Positions 53,126 through 62,927 of a DNA stretch of 64,000 nt are shown here, piece by piece. Positions within the stretch are counted from its first letter, which is position 1. Each line of letters begins with the position of its first letter. The stretch comes from Saccharothrix australiensis (GTDB lineage Bacteria > Actinomycetota > Actinomycetes > Mycobacteriales > Pseudonocardiaceae), in assembly GCF_003634935.1 (NCBI RefSeq), contig NZ_RBXO01000001.1, positions 5,977,501 through 6,041,500 on the forward strand, read 5' to 3'. Under the pieces are notes generated by a model. The model did no database searches, was not told the DNA's origin, and saw nothing but the letters and a program-made list of their open reading frames with translations. Position numbers and translations under genes: made by a program.

Positions 53126-54265
53126 TCAGCGGCCCTCGCCCTTCGTCTGTCCACCGGCCGAGCCGGACATGAGGTTGCAGAACTCGTCGAACAGCGGAGC
53201 GGCGTCGTGCGGGCCCGCCGCCGCCTCCGGGTGGTACTGCACGCTGAACGCGGGCACGTCCAGGGCGCGCACGCCCTCCACGGTGCCGTCGTTCGGGCAG
53301 TAGTGGCTGAGCTGGACGCGGCCGAAGTCGGAGTCGAACTCCTCCCCCGGCTCGCCCTCCAGGGCGAAGCCGTGGTTCTGCGCGGTGATGGCCACCTTGC
53401 CGGTCGCGACGTCGATGACCGGGATGTTGATGCCCCGGTGGCCGTAGCGCATCTTGTAGGTCTCCCGGCCGAGCGCGCGGCCCAGGATCTGGTTGCCGAA
53501 GCAGATGCCGAACAGCGGGATCCGCCGGTCCAGCACGGCGCGGGTCAGCTCGACGGCGTGCGCCTGCGTCGCCGGGTCGCCGGGACCGTTGGACAGGAAC
53601 ACCCCGTCCGGCGCGATCGCCGCGATCTCGTCGTAGGTCGAGGTCAGCGGCAGGACGTGCACCTCGATGCCGCGGGCCGCCATCATGCGCGGCGTGTTGG
53701 ACTTGATGCCCAGGTCCAGCGCGGCCACGCGGAAGCGGCGCTCGCCGACCGCGTCCACCACGTACGGCTCGGCGGTGGTGACGTCGCCCGCCAGGTCCGC
53801 GCCCGCCATGCCGGGGCCGCCGCGGACCCGCTCCAGCATCTCCTCGGCGGTGCCCAGCTCGTCGCCGGAGAACACGCCCGCGCGCATCGCGCCCCGCTCG
53901 CGCAGGTGGCGGGTCAGCATCCGGGTGTCGACGCCGGAGACGCCGACGACGCCCTGGCGCGCCAGCTCCTCCTCCAGGCCGCGCGTCGACCGCCAGTTGG
54001 ACGGCACGCGGGCCGGGTCGCGCACGACGTACCCGGCGACCCAGATGCGGGCCGACTCGTCGTCCTCGTCGTTCCAGCCGGTGTTGCCGATCTGCGGCGC
54101 GGTCTGCACCACGATCTGCCGGTGGTAGGACGGGTCGGTCAGGGTCTCCTGGTAGCCGGTCATGCCGGTGGAGAAGACGGCCTCGCCGAGGCTCACGCCG
54201 AGCGCGCCGTATGCCTCGCCGCGGAAGACCCGCCCGTCTTCGAGGACCAGTGCCGCGTTCGTCAT
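53126..54265 (-). CDS. carA: Carbamoyl-phosphate synthase small (glutaminase) subunit
   Basis: CarA (379 aa): N-terminal domain ([32 protein letters not shown]) and class I glutamine amidotransferase domain with catalytic Cys in [10 protein letters not shown] and His/Glu in [11 protein letters not shown]. The start ATG overlaps the stop of the upstream membrane protein by four bases (ATGA). Partner of the adjacent carB. Confidence 0.97.
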   Translation of the reverse strand: MTNAALVLEDGRVFRGEAYGALGVSLGEAVFSTGMTGYQETLTDPSYHRQIVVQTAPQIGNTGWNDEDDESARIWVAGYVVRDPARVPSNWRSTRGLEEELARQGVVGVSGVDTRMLTRHLRERGAMRAGVFSGDELGTAEEMLERVRGGPGMAGADLAGDVTTAEPYVVDAVGERRFRVAALDLGIKSNTPRMMAARGIEVHVLPLTSTYDEIAAIAPDGVFLSNGPGDPATQAHAVELTRAVLDRRIPLFGICFGNQILGRALGRETYKMRYGHRGINIPVIDVATGKVAITAQNHGFALEGEPGEEFDSDFGRVQLSHYCPNDGTVEGVRALDVPAFSVQYHPEAAAGPHDAAPLFDEFCNLMSGSAGGQTKGEGR

Positions 54266-54747
54266 ACCTTGCCTCCCAGCACTCGCACCCACTGCTCGTA
54301 CACGTCCTTGTCGTCGCCCCGGAACCCGGTGTCGAAGGTCTGGCCCTCGCGCCGCCAGCGCACCACCAGCAGCCCGTCGGCGCTCATCACCTTGCCCGCC
54401 AGACCGCGCGCGGTGCGGGCGCCCACCACGTCCTCCAGCGGTATCCACATCGCGCCCGCGCCGGTGCGCTCCACCAGCACGCCGCGCTCGGTCAGCCGCA
54501 GCGTGGCCTCGGCGCGGTGGCCGATGTCACCGACCGCGACCCGGTCCTGCCAGTCGTCGCCGATCGTCGTGCCCACGTAGACGCCGGTCGTCTCCAGCCG
54601 CGCCGAGCCGGGCTCGGCGGGTGGCCGAGGGAAGTCCGGCAGCGCCCCGGCCTGGCGGCGGGCCCTGGCGCGCCAGCCGTGCCACATGCCGTAGAGGCAC
54701 AGCGCGAAGACGGCGAGCACCGCCAGGGACAGCAGCACGCGGGTCAT
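54262..54747 (-). CDS. Conserved membrane protein between pyrC and carA
   Basis: A 161-residue protein with one N-terminal membrane helix ([22 protein letters not shown]) and a soluble domain ([41 protein letters not shown]) that looks PH-like. An equivalent protein occupies the same place in mycobacteria (Rv1382), and it overlaps both neighbours by four bases, so it is a fixed member of the pyr operon. Function unknown. Confidence 0.8.
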   Translation of the reverse strand: MTRVLLSLAVLAVFALCLYGMWHGWRARARRQAGALPDFPRPPAEPGSARLETTGVYVGTTIGDDWQDRVAVGDIGHRAEATLRLTERGVLVERTGAGAMWIPLEDVVGARTARGLAGKVMSADGLLVVRWRREGQTFDTGFRGDDKDVYEQWVRVLGGKV

Positions 54748-56099
54748 GCGGCGACCCTCCCGCCGGTGGCCGTCACGCGTCCGCGCAGCAGCGTCGCCAC
54801 GACCCGGCCGGGCAGCTCCATGCCCTCGAACGGCGTGTTCGCCGCGATGCTGGCCAGCTCCGCGCCCCGCACGGTCCACCGGGCGTCCGGGTCGACCAGG
54901 GTCAGGTTGGCCGGCTCGCCGACCGCGATCGGACGGCCCTGGTCGGGCAGCCCGGCGATCTCGGCGGGCCGCTCGCTGAGCACGCGGGCCACGCCGCGCC
55001 AGTCCAGCAGGCCGGGCCGGAGCATGGTCTCCACGACGATCGACAGCGCCGTCTGGAGGCCCAGCATCCCCGGCCGGGCGGCGGACCACTCGACGTCCTT
55101 GTCCTGGACGGCGTGCGGCGCGTGGTCGGTGGCCACGCAGTCGATGACGCCGTCGGCGAGGGCCTGCCGCAGCCGCTCGACGTCGGCCGCGGTGCGCAGG
55201 GGCGGGTTGACCTTGTTGACCGGGTCGTAGGTCGCCAGGCGCTCGTCGGTCAGCAGCAGGTGGTGCGGGGTGACCTCGGCGGACACCTCGGTGCCGCGCG
55301 CCTTCGCCCAGGCCAGGACGTCGGCGGTGCCCGCGGTGGACACGTGGCAGACGTGCAGCCGGGCGCCCACCTGCGCGGCCAGCAGGCAGTCGCGGGCCAC
55401 GACGGCCTCCTCGGCGGCGGCCGGCCAGCCCTGGAGGCCCAGGCGGGCCGCCTGCTCGCCCTCGTGCGCCTGCGCGCCGACGGTCAGGCGGGGCTCCTCG
55501 GCGTGCTGCGCGACGACCACGTCCAGCGCCTTCGAGTACTCCAGGGCGCGCCGCATGATCAGCGGGTCGTGGACGCAGTGGCCGTCGTCGGAGAAGACCC
55601 GGACGCCCGCCTTGGCCATCGTGCCCAGCTCGGCCAGCCGCTCGCCCCCGAGGCCGACGGTGACCGCGCCCACCGGGTGGACGTCCACCAGGCCGACCTC
55701 CCGGCCGCGGCGGGCGACGTGCTCGACCACCACGGCGTTGTCCGCCACGGGGTCGGTGTTGGCCATCGCGAAGACGGCGGTGTAGCCGCCCAGGGCCGCC
55801 GCGGCCGAGCCGGTGGCGATCGTCTCGGTGTCCTCGCGGCCGGGTTCGCGCAGGTGGGTGTGCAGGTCGACGAAGCCGGGCAGGAGGACCGCGCCGCCGC
55901 CCTCGACGGTCCGGTGGCCGGTGCCGCCGCTCGTGACGTCACCGCTCGTGGTGCCGCCGGGGTGGACCGGGTGGCCGTCGAGGGTGGCGGAGGTCTCGTC
56001 GTAGGCGCCGATGGCCGCGATCACGCCGTCGCGGATCAGCACGTCGACCGGGTCGCCCTCGCCGTACGGTCGTACACCCTTGAGGATCAAGGGGCTCAC
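54744..56099 (-). CDS. pyrC: Dihydroorotase
   Basis: Zinc amidohydrolase (451 aa) closing the dihydroorotate ring. Metal motif [10 protein letters not shown] near residue 80, carboxylated-Lys region [15 protein letters not shown] and ATDHAPH near residue 320 are all present. Between the N-terminal strands and DLHTH it carries an extra Gly/Thr-rich loop ([15 protein letters not shown]) that lengthens it by about 20 residues over relatives. GTG overlaps the pyrB stop. Confidence 0.95.
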   Translation of the reverse strand: MSPLILKGVRPYGEGDPVDVLIRDGVIAAIGAYDETSATLDGHPVHPGGTTSGDVTSGGTGHRTVEGGGAVLLPGFVDLHTHLREPGREDTETIATGSAAAALGGYTAVFAMANTDPVADNAVVVEHVARRGREVGLVDVHPVGAVTVGLGGERLAELGTMAKAGVRVFSDDGHCVHDPLIMRRALEYSKALDVVVAQHAEEPRLTVGAQAHEGEQAARLGLQGWPAAAEEAVVARDCLLAAQVGARLHVCHVSTAGTADVLAWAKARGTEVSAEVTPHHLLLTDERLATYDPVNKVNPPLRTAADVERLRQALADGVIDCVATDHAPHAVQDKDVEWSAARPGMLGLQTALSIVVETMLRPGLLDWRGVARVLSERPAEIAGLPDQGRPIAVGEPANLTLVDPDARWTVRGAELASIAANTPFEGMELPGRVVATLLRGRVTATGGRVAA

Positions 56100-57055
56100 G
56101 CGGTTTCCTCCTCGTGGGCAAGCAGGTGGTAGAGGACGGCCATGCGGACGTGGACGCCGTTGCGCACCTGGTCGGTGATGGCCGCCCGCGGCGAGTCCGC
56201 GACCGAGGACGCGATCTCCATGCCGCGCAGCATCGGACCGGGGTGCAGGACCACGGCGTGCTCGGGGAGGAGCTTCAGGCGGTTCTCGTTCAGGCCGTAG
56301 GCGATCGAGTACTCGCGGGCCGAGGGGAAGAAGTGGCCGTTGCCCTTCGCGCCGGCGGGCCCGCTGTACATCCGCTCCGCCTGCACCCTGAGCAGCATCA
56401 CCGCGTCCTGGCTCGGCAGCTCGGCGTCCAGCTCGTGCGAGACGGTCACCGGCCAGTTCGCCACGCCGGCGGGCAGCAGCGTCGGCGGCGCGACCAGGGT
56501 CACGTGCGCGCCCAGCGCGGTGAGCAGGTGGACGTTCGAGCGCGCCACCCGGCTGTGCAGCACGTCGCCGACGATCGCGATCCGCCGGTCCGCCAGGTCG
56601 CCGAGGCGCTCCCGCAGCGTGGCGGCGTCCAGCAGGGCCTGCGTGGGGTGCTCGTGCATCCCGTCGCCGGCGTTGACCACCGACGTGCCGGCGTCCTGGA
56701 GCCAGTTCGCCAGGCGGTGCGCCGCGCCCGAGGCCGGGTGCCGGACGACCACGCAGTCCGCGCCGGCCGCCGCGAGGGTCAGCGCGGTGTCCCGCAGCGA
56801 CTCGCCCTTGCCGACGCTGGACCCGGACGACGAGACGTTCACCACGTCCGCGCTCATCCACTTGCCGGCGATCTCGAAGCTCACGCGGGTGCGGGTCGAG
56901 TTCTCGTAGAACACCGTGACGACGGTCCGGCCCCGCAGCGTCGGCAGCTTGCGGACCTCGCGGCCCTCCAGCGACTGCTTGAGGGTCGCCGCCGTGTCCA
57001 GGATCGCGGTCGCCGCGGCCGGGTCGATGCCCTCGGTGGACAGCAGGTGCCTCAC
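56096..57055 (-). CDS. pyrB: Aspartate carbamoyltransferase, catalytic subunit
   Basis: ATCase (319 aa), committed step of pyrimidine synthesis. The carbamoyl-phosphate motif STRTRVSFE, the 80s-loop [20 protein letters not shown] and the aspartate-binding region near PGPMLRG are present. No regulatory PyrI gene is next to it; control is by PyrR. GTG overlaps the pyrR stop. Confidence 0.97.
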   Translation of the reverse strand: MRHLLSTEGIDPAAATAILDTAATLKQSLEGREVRKLPTLRGRTVVTVFYENSTRTRVSFEIAGKWMSADVVNVSSSGSSVGKGESLRDTALTLAAAGADCVVVRHPASGAAHRLANWLQDAGTSVVNAGDGMHEHPTQALLDAATLRERLGDLADRRIAIVGDVLHSRVARSNVHLLTALGAHVTLVAPPTLLPAGVANWPVTVSHELDAELPSQDAVMLLRVQAERMYSGPAGAKGNGHFFPSAREYSIAYGLNENRLKLLPEHAVVLHPGPMLRGMEIASSVADSPRAAITDQVRNGVHVRMAVLYHLLAHEEETA

Positions 57056-57624
57056 CGCAGCACCACCCCGTCCCGCTGGTCGAACTCCTCCAGGAGCACG
57101 TGGACCTCCTCGGACCGGGCGGTGGGCACGTTCTTGCCCACGTAGTCGGCGCGGATCGGCAGTTCGCGGTGGCCCCGGTCGACCAGCACCGCGAGCTGCA
57201 CGGCGCGGGGGCGGCCGTGGTCGCGCAGGGCGTCCAGCGCGGCGCGGATCGTGCGGCCGGAGAACAGCACGTCGTCCACGAGGACCACCAGCCGGTCGTC
57301 GACGCCGCCGTCCGGGAGCTTCGTCGCCTCCAGCGGCCGGGTGGGGCCGCGGCGCAGGTCGTCCCGGTAGAGCGTCACGTCCAGCGTGCCTGTGGGTACC
57401 GCCACACCGCTGAACTCGTTGATCTTCACGGCTAGTCTTCGGGCGAGCGGCGCACCTCGGCTTGGAATCCCCATCAGGACTACTTCGGGTGCGCTCGGTG
57501 CATCGAGAGCGGTCTTCTCGATGATCTGATGGGCCATTCGGGCGACGGTGCGCGCGACGTCACCGGCCGAGAGCAGCTCGCGCTCTCCCGCCGGGTCCGT
57601 CGCGCCACGTTGACGTGGCGCCAC
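57052..57624 (-). CDS. pyrR: Pyrimidine operon regulator PyrR / uracil phosphoribosyltransferase
   Basis: PyrR (190 aa) is an RNA-binding regulator that keeps the phosphoribosyltransferase fold. The PRPP loop [22 protein letters not shown] and the [15 protein letters not shown] loop are intact. GTG at 57624 is preceded by a perfect AAGGAGGT at seven bases. Just upstream is an RNA hairpin that matches the PyrR-binding loop and can pair with the ribosome binding site, so PyrR likely represses its own translation and that of the coupled operon. Confidence 0.97.
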   Translation of the reverse strand: MAPRQRGATDPAGERELLSAGDVARTVARMAHQIIEKTALDAPSAPEVVLMGIPSRGAPLARRLAVKINEFSGVAVPTGTLDVTLYRDDLRRGPTRPLEATKLPDGGVDDRLVVLVDDVLFSGRTIRAALDALRDHGRPRAVQLAVLVDRGHRELPIRADYVGKNVPTARSEEVHVLLEEFDQRDGVVLR

Positions 57625-57630
57625 GGTTGG

Positions 57631-57667
57631 ACCTCCTTCCCCGCCTCGCTGGACGGGTCCTTAAAGG
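57631..57667 (-). promoter_or_regulatory. PyrR-binding hairpin overlapping the pyrR ribosome binding site
   Basis: On the minus strand CCCG (57657-57654) pairs with CGGG (57643-57640) around loop UCCAGCGAGG, which matches the conserved PyrR anti-antiterminator loop UCCAGnGAGG. An outer stem pairs CCUU (57667-57664) with AAGG (57638-57635) of the AAGGAGGU ribosome binding site. PyrR-UMP binding should therefore hide the start of pyrR, as described for translational repression in mycobacteria. I see no terminator, so attenuation of the Bacillus kind is unlikely. Confidence 0.7.
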
Positions 57668-57883
57668 ACGTCGGACACCCGGTTGCGACCGGGCTGACCA
57701 GCACGGTATCAGGCTTTCCCGGTCAATCTTCCGGGTGGTCCGCGTGGTCTCGACCACCTCGGCCGGCGAGATCAGCTTGACCTGGTGACCACGGAGAGCA
57801 ATCATTACTCTGCGTATTGATCTAAGCCTCCCCGCGGCAGTCCCCTACCGGCTGACGGGGCGAATGAACGGAGAACCGCCAAC

Positions 57884-58372
57884 ATGGGCGACTACGCCAA
57901 GGCGCTGGGGGCAAAGCTCCGCGCGATCCGCCAGCAGCAGGGCTTGTCCTTGCACGGCGTCGAGCAGAAGTCCGGCGGTCGCTGGAAGGCCGTGGTCGTC
58001 GGCTCGTACGAGCGCGGCGACCGGGCCGTGACCGTGCAGAAGCTCGCCGAGCTGGCCGACTTCTACGGGGTGCCGGTCGCGGAACTGCTGCCCGAGGGCC
58101 GCGTCCCGTCCGGTGCCGAACCCGCCACGAAGATCGTCATCAACCTGGAGCGACTGCAACAGCTGCCCGCCGAGAAGGTGGGGCCGCTCGCGCGCTACGC
58201 GGCCACCATCCAGAGCCAGCGCGGCGACTACAACGGCAAGGTCCTCTCGATCCGCACCGAGGACCTGCGCTCGCTCGCGATCATCTACGACATGACGCCG
58301 GGCGAGCTGACCGAACAGCTCATCGACTGGGGTGTGCTTCCGCCTGAGGCCCGACCGGCCAAGGAGGACTGA
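57884..58372 (+). CDS. bldD: Developmental master regulator BldD
   Basis: BldD (162 aa), the c-di-GMP-controlled repressor of sporulation genes. The N-terminal XRE domain (residues 1-70, LRAIRQQQGLSLHGVEQKS and VVVGSYERGDRAVTV) is almost identical to that of Streptomyces. In the C-terminal domain the c-di-GMP signature RGD-x8-RxxD is complete: R113-G-D115 and R124-T-E-D127. It faces pyrR divergently; the 259-base gap holds both promoters and TGGTGACCA (57783-57791), a possible half-site for autoregulation. Confidence 0.97.
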   Translation: MGDYAKALGAKLRAIRQQQGLSLHGVEQKSGGRWKAVVVGSYERGDRAVTVQKLAELADFYGVPVAELLPEGRVPSGAEPATKIVINLERLQQLPAEKVGPLARYAATIQSQRGDYNGKVLSIRTEDLRSLAIIYDMTPGELTEQLIDWGVLPPEARPAKED

Positions 58373-58470
58373 GGTCCCGAGCCCTCGGGGGCCGGGGGTC
58401 GGAGCGTGAGGGCCGCTGCCTGTCGTGGTCAGGGGGTGGCCCTCGGGGCTCTGCGCCGGAAAGCGGAAAA

Positions 58471-58615
58471 GAGAAAAAGAGAAAAAGAGCGTCCTCGCCG
58501 GACGGGCCGGCCGCCGAGGATGGGGGCACTGCTCCAAGCTTCGCTTGAAGCAGTGCAGAGCGTGTCATCCCCGTATGGCCTGCCCTGCGGGCAGGCCATA
58601 CGGGGATGACACGCT
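58471..58615 (+). repeat. Dispersed nested-palindrome repeat, copy 3, with terminator
   Basis: Contains a perfect 27-bp inverted repeat with a three-base loop (58559-58585 and 58589-58615; core CATCCCCGTATGGCCTGCC), a second hairpin (58526-58539 with 58543-58556, one mismatch), and a module at 58485-58520 matching copy 2 in 35 of 36 bases. Here the two hairpins are side by side, not nested. It stands between the convergent bldD and nusB genes and should terminate both. No gene is seen in the 286-base gap. Confidence 0.92.
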
Positions 58616-58658
58616 GGACTCGGTGTGCGCTGGGGCGCGTGGCCGGGTGTGCGCTCGG

Positions 58659-59078
58659 TCAGAGGACCGCGCGCAGTTGGTCGGCGATCACGGCGATGCG
58701 GCCGAGCACGCCGTTGACGAATCGCGGGGAATCGTCGGTCGACAGTTGTTTCGCCAGTTCCACGGCCTCGTCGATGGCGACCGCGTCGGGCACGTCGGAG
58801 GCCCACAGCAGCTCGTAGAGGCCCACGCGCAGCACCGCCCGGTCGACGCCCGGCATCCGCTGGAGGGTCCAGCCCTCGGCGTGCTCCGAGATCAGGTCGT
58901 CGATCCGCGCGCGGTGCGCCGTGACGCCCTCCACCAGGCTGACCGTGTAGTCGTTGATCGGCGGCACGTCCGGTGAGCCCACTCGCTCGGCCAGGAGCGT
59001 GACCGCGTCGATGCCCCGCAGGTCGCCCTCGTAGAGGACGTCCACGGCGCGTTTCCGGGCCTTGCTGCGTGCGCCCAT
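58659..59078 (-). CDS. nusB: Transcription antitermination factor NusB
   Basis: All-helical RNA-binding protein (139 aa) that works with NusE in rRNA antitermination. Conserved: RSKARKRAVDVLYEGDLRG, LQRMPGVDRAVLRVGLYELLW, VAIDEAVELAKQLSTDDSPRFVNGVLGRI. Start is one base after the efp stop, so it is cotranscribed with efp. It ends against a strong palindromic terminator. Confidence 0.96.
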   Translation of the reverse strand: MGARSKARKRAVDVLYEGDLRGIDAVTLLAERVGSPDVPPINDYTVSLVEGVTAHRARIDDLISEHAEGWTLQRMPGVDRAVLRVGLYELLWASDVPDAVAIDEAVELAKQLSTDDSPRFVNGVLGRIAVIADQLRAVL

Positions 59079-59079
59079 G

Positions 59080-59643
<564 letters not shown>

Positions 59644-59694
59644 GGGGTGGGCTCTCCTGTTACTCGTGTGCGGGCGTCCGCCGGTGTTCGGGCA

Positions 59695-60780
59695 TCAGAC
59701 GACCACCAGCTCTTTCGTGGTCAGGGTGAGGAGCTCCGGGGCGCCTCGGCGCACCACGAGCGTGTCCTCGATGCGGACACCGCCCTTCCCGGCGAGGTAC
59801 ACACCAGGCTCGACGGTGACCGCCATACCGGGCAGAAGTGTACCGGCACCCGCCTTGGACAGCGCTGGAGCCTCGTGGATCTGGAGGCCGACGCCGTGCC
59901 CGAGACCGTGCAGGAACTGCTCGCCGTAGCCCGCCTGCTCGATCACGTCGCGCGCCGCCGCGTCCACCGCGCTGAGCGCCGTGCCGGGTGCGAGCGCCTG
60001 CCTGCCCGCCGCCTGCGAGGCCGCCACCAGGTCGTACAGCTCGCGCTGCCAGTCGGCCGCCGAGCCGACGACCAGGGTGCGGGTCATGTCGGAGTGGTAG
60101 CCGTCGACCAGCGCGCCGAAGTCCAGCTTCACGAAGTCGCCCGCGTGCACGACGGCGTCGGTCGGGCGGTGGTGCGGCACGGCCGAGTTCGCGCCGGCCG
60201 CGACGATGGTCTCGAAGCTGGGCGCCGCCGCGCCGTGGTCGAGCATCCGGCTCTCCAGCTCGCGCGCGATCTCCCGCTCGGTGCGGCCGGGGCGCAGGCC
60301 GCCGTGCGCGATGAGGTCGGCGAGCGCGCGGTCGGCCGCCGCGCACGCCATGCGCAGCGCCTCGATCTCCGTCTCGTCCTTGACCAGCCGCAGCTCCTCC
60401 ACCAGCCCGGCCGCCCGGACCAGCTCGACGTGCTCGGCGGCGTCGGTGAGGACGTCCAGGCCGTCGACGGTGACGTGGTGGCTCTCGTAGCCCGCGCGGC
60501 GCAGGCCCGCCTTGCTCGCGCGTTGCGCCAGCGCCGCGTCGCACGGCCGGTCGATGACGCGTTCCAGGTCGGGCACCTGCCGCTCGGCCTGGGTGAGGTA
60601 GCGGCCGTCGGTGCAGAAGACCGTCTCGGCGTCCGACTCGGCGGACACCAGCAGCGCGGCGTTGGAACCGGTGAAGCCGGTCAGGTAGCGGACGTTCAGC
60701 AGGTTGGTGACCAGCAGCGCGTCCAGCTCCCGGTCCCGGAGCGTGGCGCGCAGCGCGGCGCGACGAGGTGCGTACGGCAT
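59695..60780 (-). CDS. pepQ: Xaa-Pro dipeptidase/aminopeptidase (M24)
   Basis: Metallopeptidase (361 aa) acting on bonds next to proline. N-terminal creatinase-like domain to residue ~135, then the pita-bread fold with five metal ligands: LDFGALVDGYHSDMTRT (two Asp), GLGHGVG (His), VEPGVYL (Glu), RIEDTLVV (Glu). ATG at 60780 lacks a ribosome binding site but has TAGGCT exactly six bases upstream, so the message is probably leaderless. A natural neighbour of efp, both being linked to proline-rich proteins. Confidence 0.93.
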   Translation of the reverse strand: MPYAPRRAALRATLRDRELDALLVTNLLNVRYLTGFTGSNAALLVSAESDAETVFCTDGRYLTQAERQVPDLERVIDRPCDAALAQRASKAGLRRAGYESHHVTVDGLDVLTDAAEHVELVRAAGLVEELRLVKDETEIEALRMACAAADRALADLIAHGGLRPGRTEREIARELESRMLDHGAAAPSFETIVAAGANSAVPHHRPTDAVVHAGDFVKLDFGALVDGYHSDMTRTLVVGSAADWQRELYDLVAASQAAGRQALAPGTALSAVDAAARDVIEQAGYGEQFLHGLGHGVGLQIHEAPALSKAGAGTLLPGMAVTVEPGVYLAGKGGVRIEDTLVVRRGAPELLTLTTKELVVV

Positions 60781-60786
60781 ACCCGC

Positions 60787-60826
60787 AGCCTAGAGGCACA
60801 CAGGGGGCCGCACAGCGGCCTAGGGT
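60787..60826. promoter_or_regulatory. Divergent leaderless promoters
   Basis: The 52-base gap between pepQ (-) and the small membrane protein (+) holds two -10 elements: TAGGCT on the minus strand (60792-60787) and TAGGGT on the plus strand (60821-60826). Each ends exactly six bases before its ATG, so both transcripts should begin at or beside the start codon. No ribosome binding site is seen on either side. Confidence 0.6.
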
Positions 60827-60832
60827 AAGCCC

Positions 60833-61237
60833 ATGCGCGGGTGGCTGCCACGGGGGCTTTGGACGGGGGTGCTGCACGGCGGGGTGCAGGTCGGCACGGG
60901 CGCGGTGGCCGTGCACAGCCCCGGCGGGTCGGCGGCGGCGCGGTACGCCGCGCTGGGGCTGGTGGTCGTGGTCGGGGTGGTGTGGGGCGCGCTCGACTCA
61001 CGGCGCGGCCTGGACGAGGGCGGCCTGGTGTGGTTCTCCGCCGCGCTGGTCGCCGGGCCGGTGGCCGGTGTGGTGGGTGTGCTGGGCAGGTCGCTCCTGG
61101 TGGACCGGACGGGTGTCGAGGCGCTGGGGCCGGCGTTGACCGGCGGCGCGGCGTTCACGGCGCTGCTGGTGCTGGTCGCGGCCGGGCCGGGCCTCGCGCT
61201 GGGCCGCGTGGTGCCGCGACCCCGGCGGTCGTCCTAG
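60833..61237 (+). CDS. Small four-helix membrane protein (B-4DMT-like)
   Basis: A 134-residue integral membrane protein with about four hydrophobic helices (around 12-32, 38-56, 66-86, 103-125), e.g. AALGLVVVVGVVWGALDS and LLVLVAAGPGLALG. Similar proteins near aroQ/pepQ in Pseudonocardiaceae are annotated as B-4DMT family transporters; I give that as likely, not certain. The start is leaderless. It converges with the lipoprotein gene, overlapping it by four bases. Confidence 0.7.
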   Translation: MRGWLPRGLWTGVLHGGVQVGTGAVAVHSPGGSAAARYAALGLVVVVGVVWGALDSRRGLDEGGLVWFSAALVAGPVAGVVGVLGRSLLVDRTGVEALGPALTGGAAFTALLVLVAAGPGLALGRVVPRPRRSS

Positions 61238-62733
61238 CGGCGCAGGTCGCCCGCCTGTTCGTAGCCGTCCCAGGTCTTCTGCGAGACGGCGGAGACCGGG
61301 GACGAGTTGAGGGTGGTCACGTCCTCGCCGCCGACCAGCCACAGCCTGCCGTCCAGCAGCAGGCCCACCCGGCCGTCGGGCGCGCGGACGGCCTTCGCGC
61401 CGGCCGGGACGCGGGCCGCCGGCGGCAGCGCGTCCACGACGGCCGGGCGGCGGTCCAGCACGCGGGTCGCGAGGCGGTCGGCCACCGAGCGGCGTTCCAC
61501 CCGGACCACCTCGCCGCCGACGACCAGGTCGACGGTGTTCTCGGGCGACGGCACGGCGAACCCGTCCAGCACGCGCGCGGCGTCCTTGGACCGGCAGCCG
61601 GGCGCGTTGACCACGTCCAGGCCGAAGTGGCCCAGGTCGGTGGGCGCGGCGGCGGCGCCGTCGACGGTCGCCCGCACCACGTCGAGCGGGATGCGCCCGC
61701 ACGGGTCCTCCGGCGAGACCGGCGCGTGGCCGTCGGTGGTGCGGATCAGCCCCGGCCCCTCCCGCCAGCGGCCGGGGATGGTGACGGCGGGGATCGGGTT
61801 GACCTTGAAGTCGTTGTCCCAGAAGGTGACCGTGGTGCCCTGCTCGGTCTCGTGGGCGATGGCGAAGGACCTCAGCGCGTCCACGTACATCCAGTCGGCG
61901 CTGAACGCGTCGACCACCGAGCGGGTGCGGGGCTTGCGGGTGTCGGCGACCGGCTCGAACCCGCGTTCGCCGAGGGCTTCCACGTGGTTGAGGAACGTCG
62001 GGTTGCGGGCGCGCAGGACGAACTGGCCCGCGCCGTTCCAGCCGGCGGCCCGGCCGGTGGTGTCGGTGAACAGCAGGTAGAACCAGCCGTCGACGAACAG
62101 GACGGACGGCTGGCCGACGCCGTAGGTGTTGTCGCGGGTGGTGTCGTAGGAGGGGCTGACGATGGGCATGCCGCCCGCGTCCCTGGTCCAGTGGACGCCG
62201 TCCGGGCTGGTGGCGACGCCGATGGCGTTGCCGTGGGCGTGCTCGCCCGCCGCGCCGGTGTAGTACAGGTAGTACGTGCCGCCGACCTTGAGCACCGACG
62301 GGTCGCAGACGTGCTTGCCGTCGAACCCGGCCTCGCTGCCGGACAGGACGGACTGGCCGGGGCTGCCGTCGGGCGCGGTGAAGGGCCCGTCGGGGGTCGC
62401 GCTCTCCGCGAACAGCAGGTCGTCGCCGGGCGGACCGGCATCCCGGAGCTGGCTGCACCACCACATGCGCAGCTTGCCGCCCTCGCTGACGACGGCCGGC
62501 CCGTAGTTGTACGGGGCCTCCGCGCCGGCCGCGACAACGCCGGGACTCTGCCGCCCCCGCTCGGTCCCGACCGGAGGGGCAGGCGGCGGCTTCCTGCTCG
62601 TGGTGGCAGCGGCCGAGGCGGACGAAAGGGTGGTGGACACTGGTACGGCGACCGGCGCGGCCGTGCTGGGCGCACACGCCGCCAGCACACCCAAGGCGGA
62701 CAACGCTCCGAGGAGCCGCGACGGGCCGGCCAT
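61234..62733 (-). CDS. Glycosidase-like beta-propeller lipoprotein
   Basis: Exported lipoprotein (499 aa): signal RLLGALSALGVLAAC with lipobox cysteine near residue 19, then a Ser/Ala/Pro linker. Residues ~70-330 have the five-bladed propeller pattern of GH43/GH32/GH62-type enzymes (YNYGPAVVSEGGKLRMWWC, CDPSVLKVGGTYYLYYTG, GQPSVLFVDGWFYLLFTD). The C-terminal part is unassigned and ends in a short Trp-containing DGRLWLVGG repeat. ATG at 62733 was chosen over the GTG nine bases earlier to give a compact signal. The substrate is not deducible; it may bind rather than cleave sugars. Confidence 0.75.
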   Translation of the reverse strand: MAGPSRLLGALSALGVLAACAPSTAAPVAVPVSTTLSSASAAATTSRKPPPAPPVGTERGRQSPGVVAAGAEAPYNYGPAVVSEGGKLRMWWCSQLRDAGPPGDDLLFAESATPDGPFTAPDGSPGQSVLSGSEAGFDGKHVCDPSVLKVGGTYYLYYTGAAGEHAHGNAIGVATSPDGVHWTRDAGGMPIVSPSYDTTRDNTYGVGQPSVLFVDGWFYLLFTDTTGRAAGWNGAGQFVLRARNPTFLNHVEALGERGFEPVADTRKPRTRSVVDAFSADWMYVDALRSFAIAHETEQGTTVTFWDNDFKVNPIPAVTIPGRWREGPGLIRTTDGHAPVSPEDPCGRIPLDVVRATVDGAAAAPTDLGHFGLDVVNAPGCRSKDAARVLDGFAVPSPENTVDLVVGGEVVRVERRSVADRLATRVLDRRPAVVDALPPAARVPAGAKAVRAPDGRVGLLLDGRLWLVGGEDVTTLNSSPVSAVSQKTWDGYEQAGDLRR

Positions 62734-62880
62734 GATCTCCACTTCCGACAGACGGACGACACCGCGGAAACCGCCACGGTCCGTTTCGCCCCAGTGTAGA
62801 GATCAACTCACTCGATCGGGTGAGAGAGCCAGACCCAACCCACGCACTACCGCGCCCGCGAGGCCGCGTCGGGGTGTCGC

Positions 62881-62921
62881 GCCTCATTTCCCGCCGATCC
62901 CGCTTTTGGATCGGCGGGAAA

Positions 62922-62927
<6 letters not shown>
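62881..62927 (-). terminator. Strong terminator after aroQ
   Basis: Perfect 15-bp stem (62886-62900 with 62908-62922), loop CGCTTTT; four further pairs extend it beyond one mismatch. It overlaps the last base of the aroQ stop codon. It separates aroQ from the lipoprotein gene; the 179-base gap contains nothing else. Confidence 0.88.
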
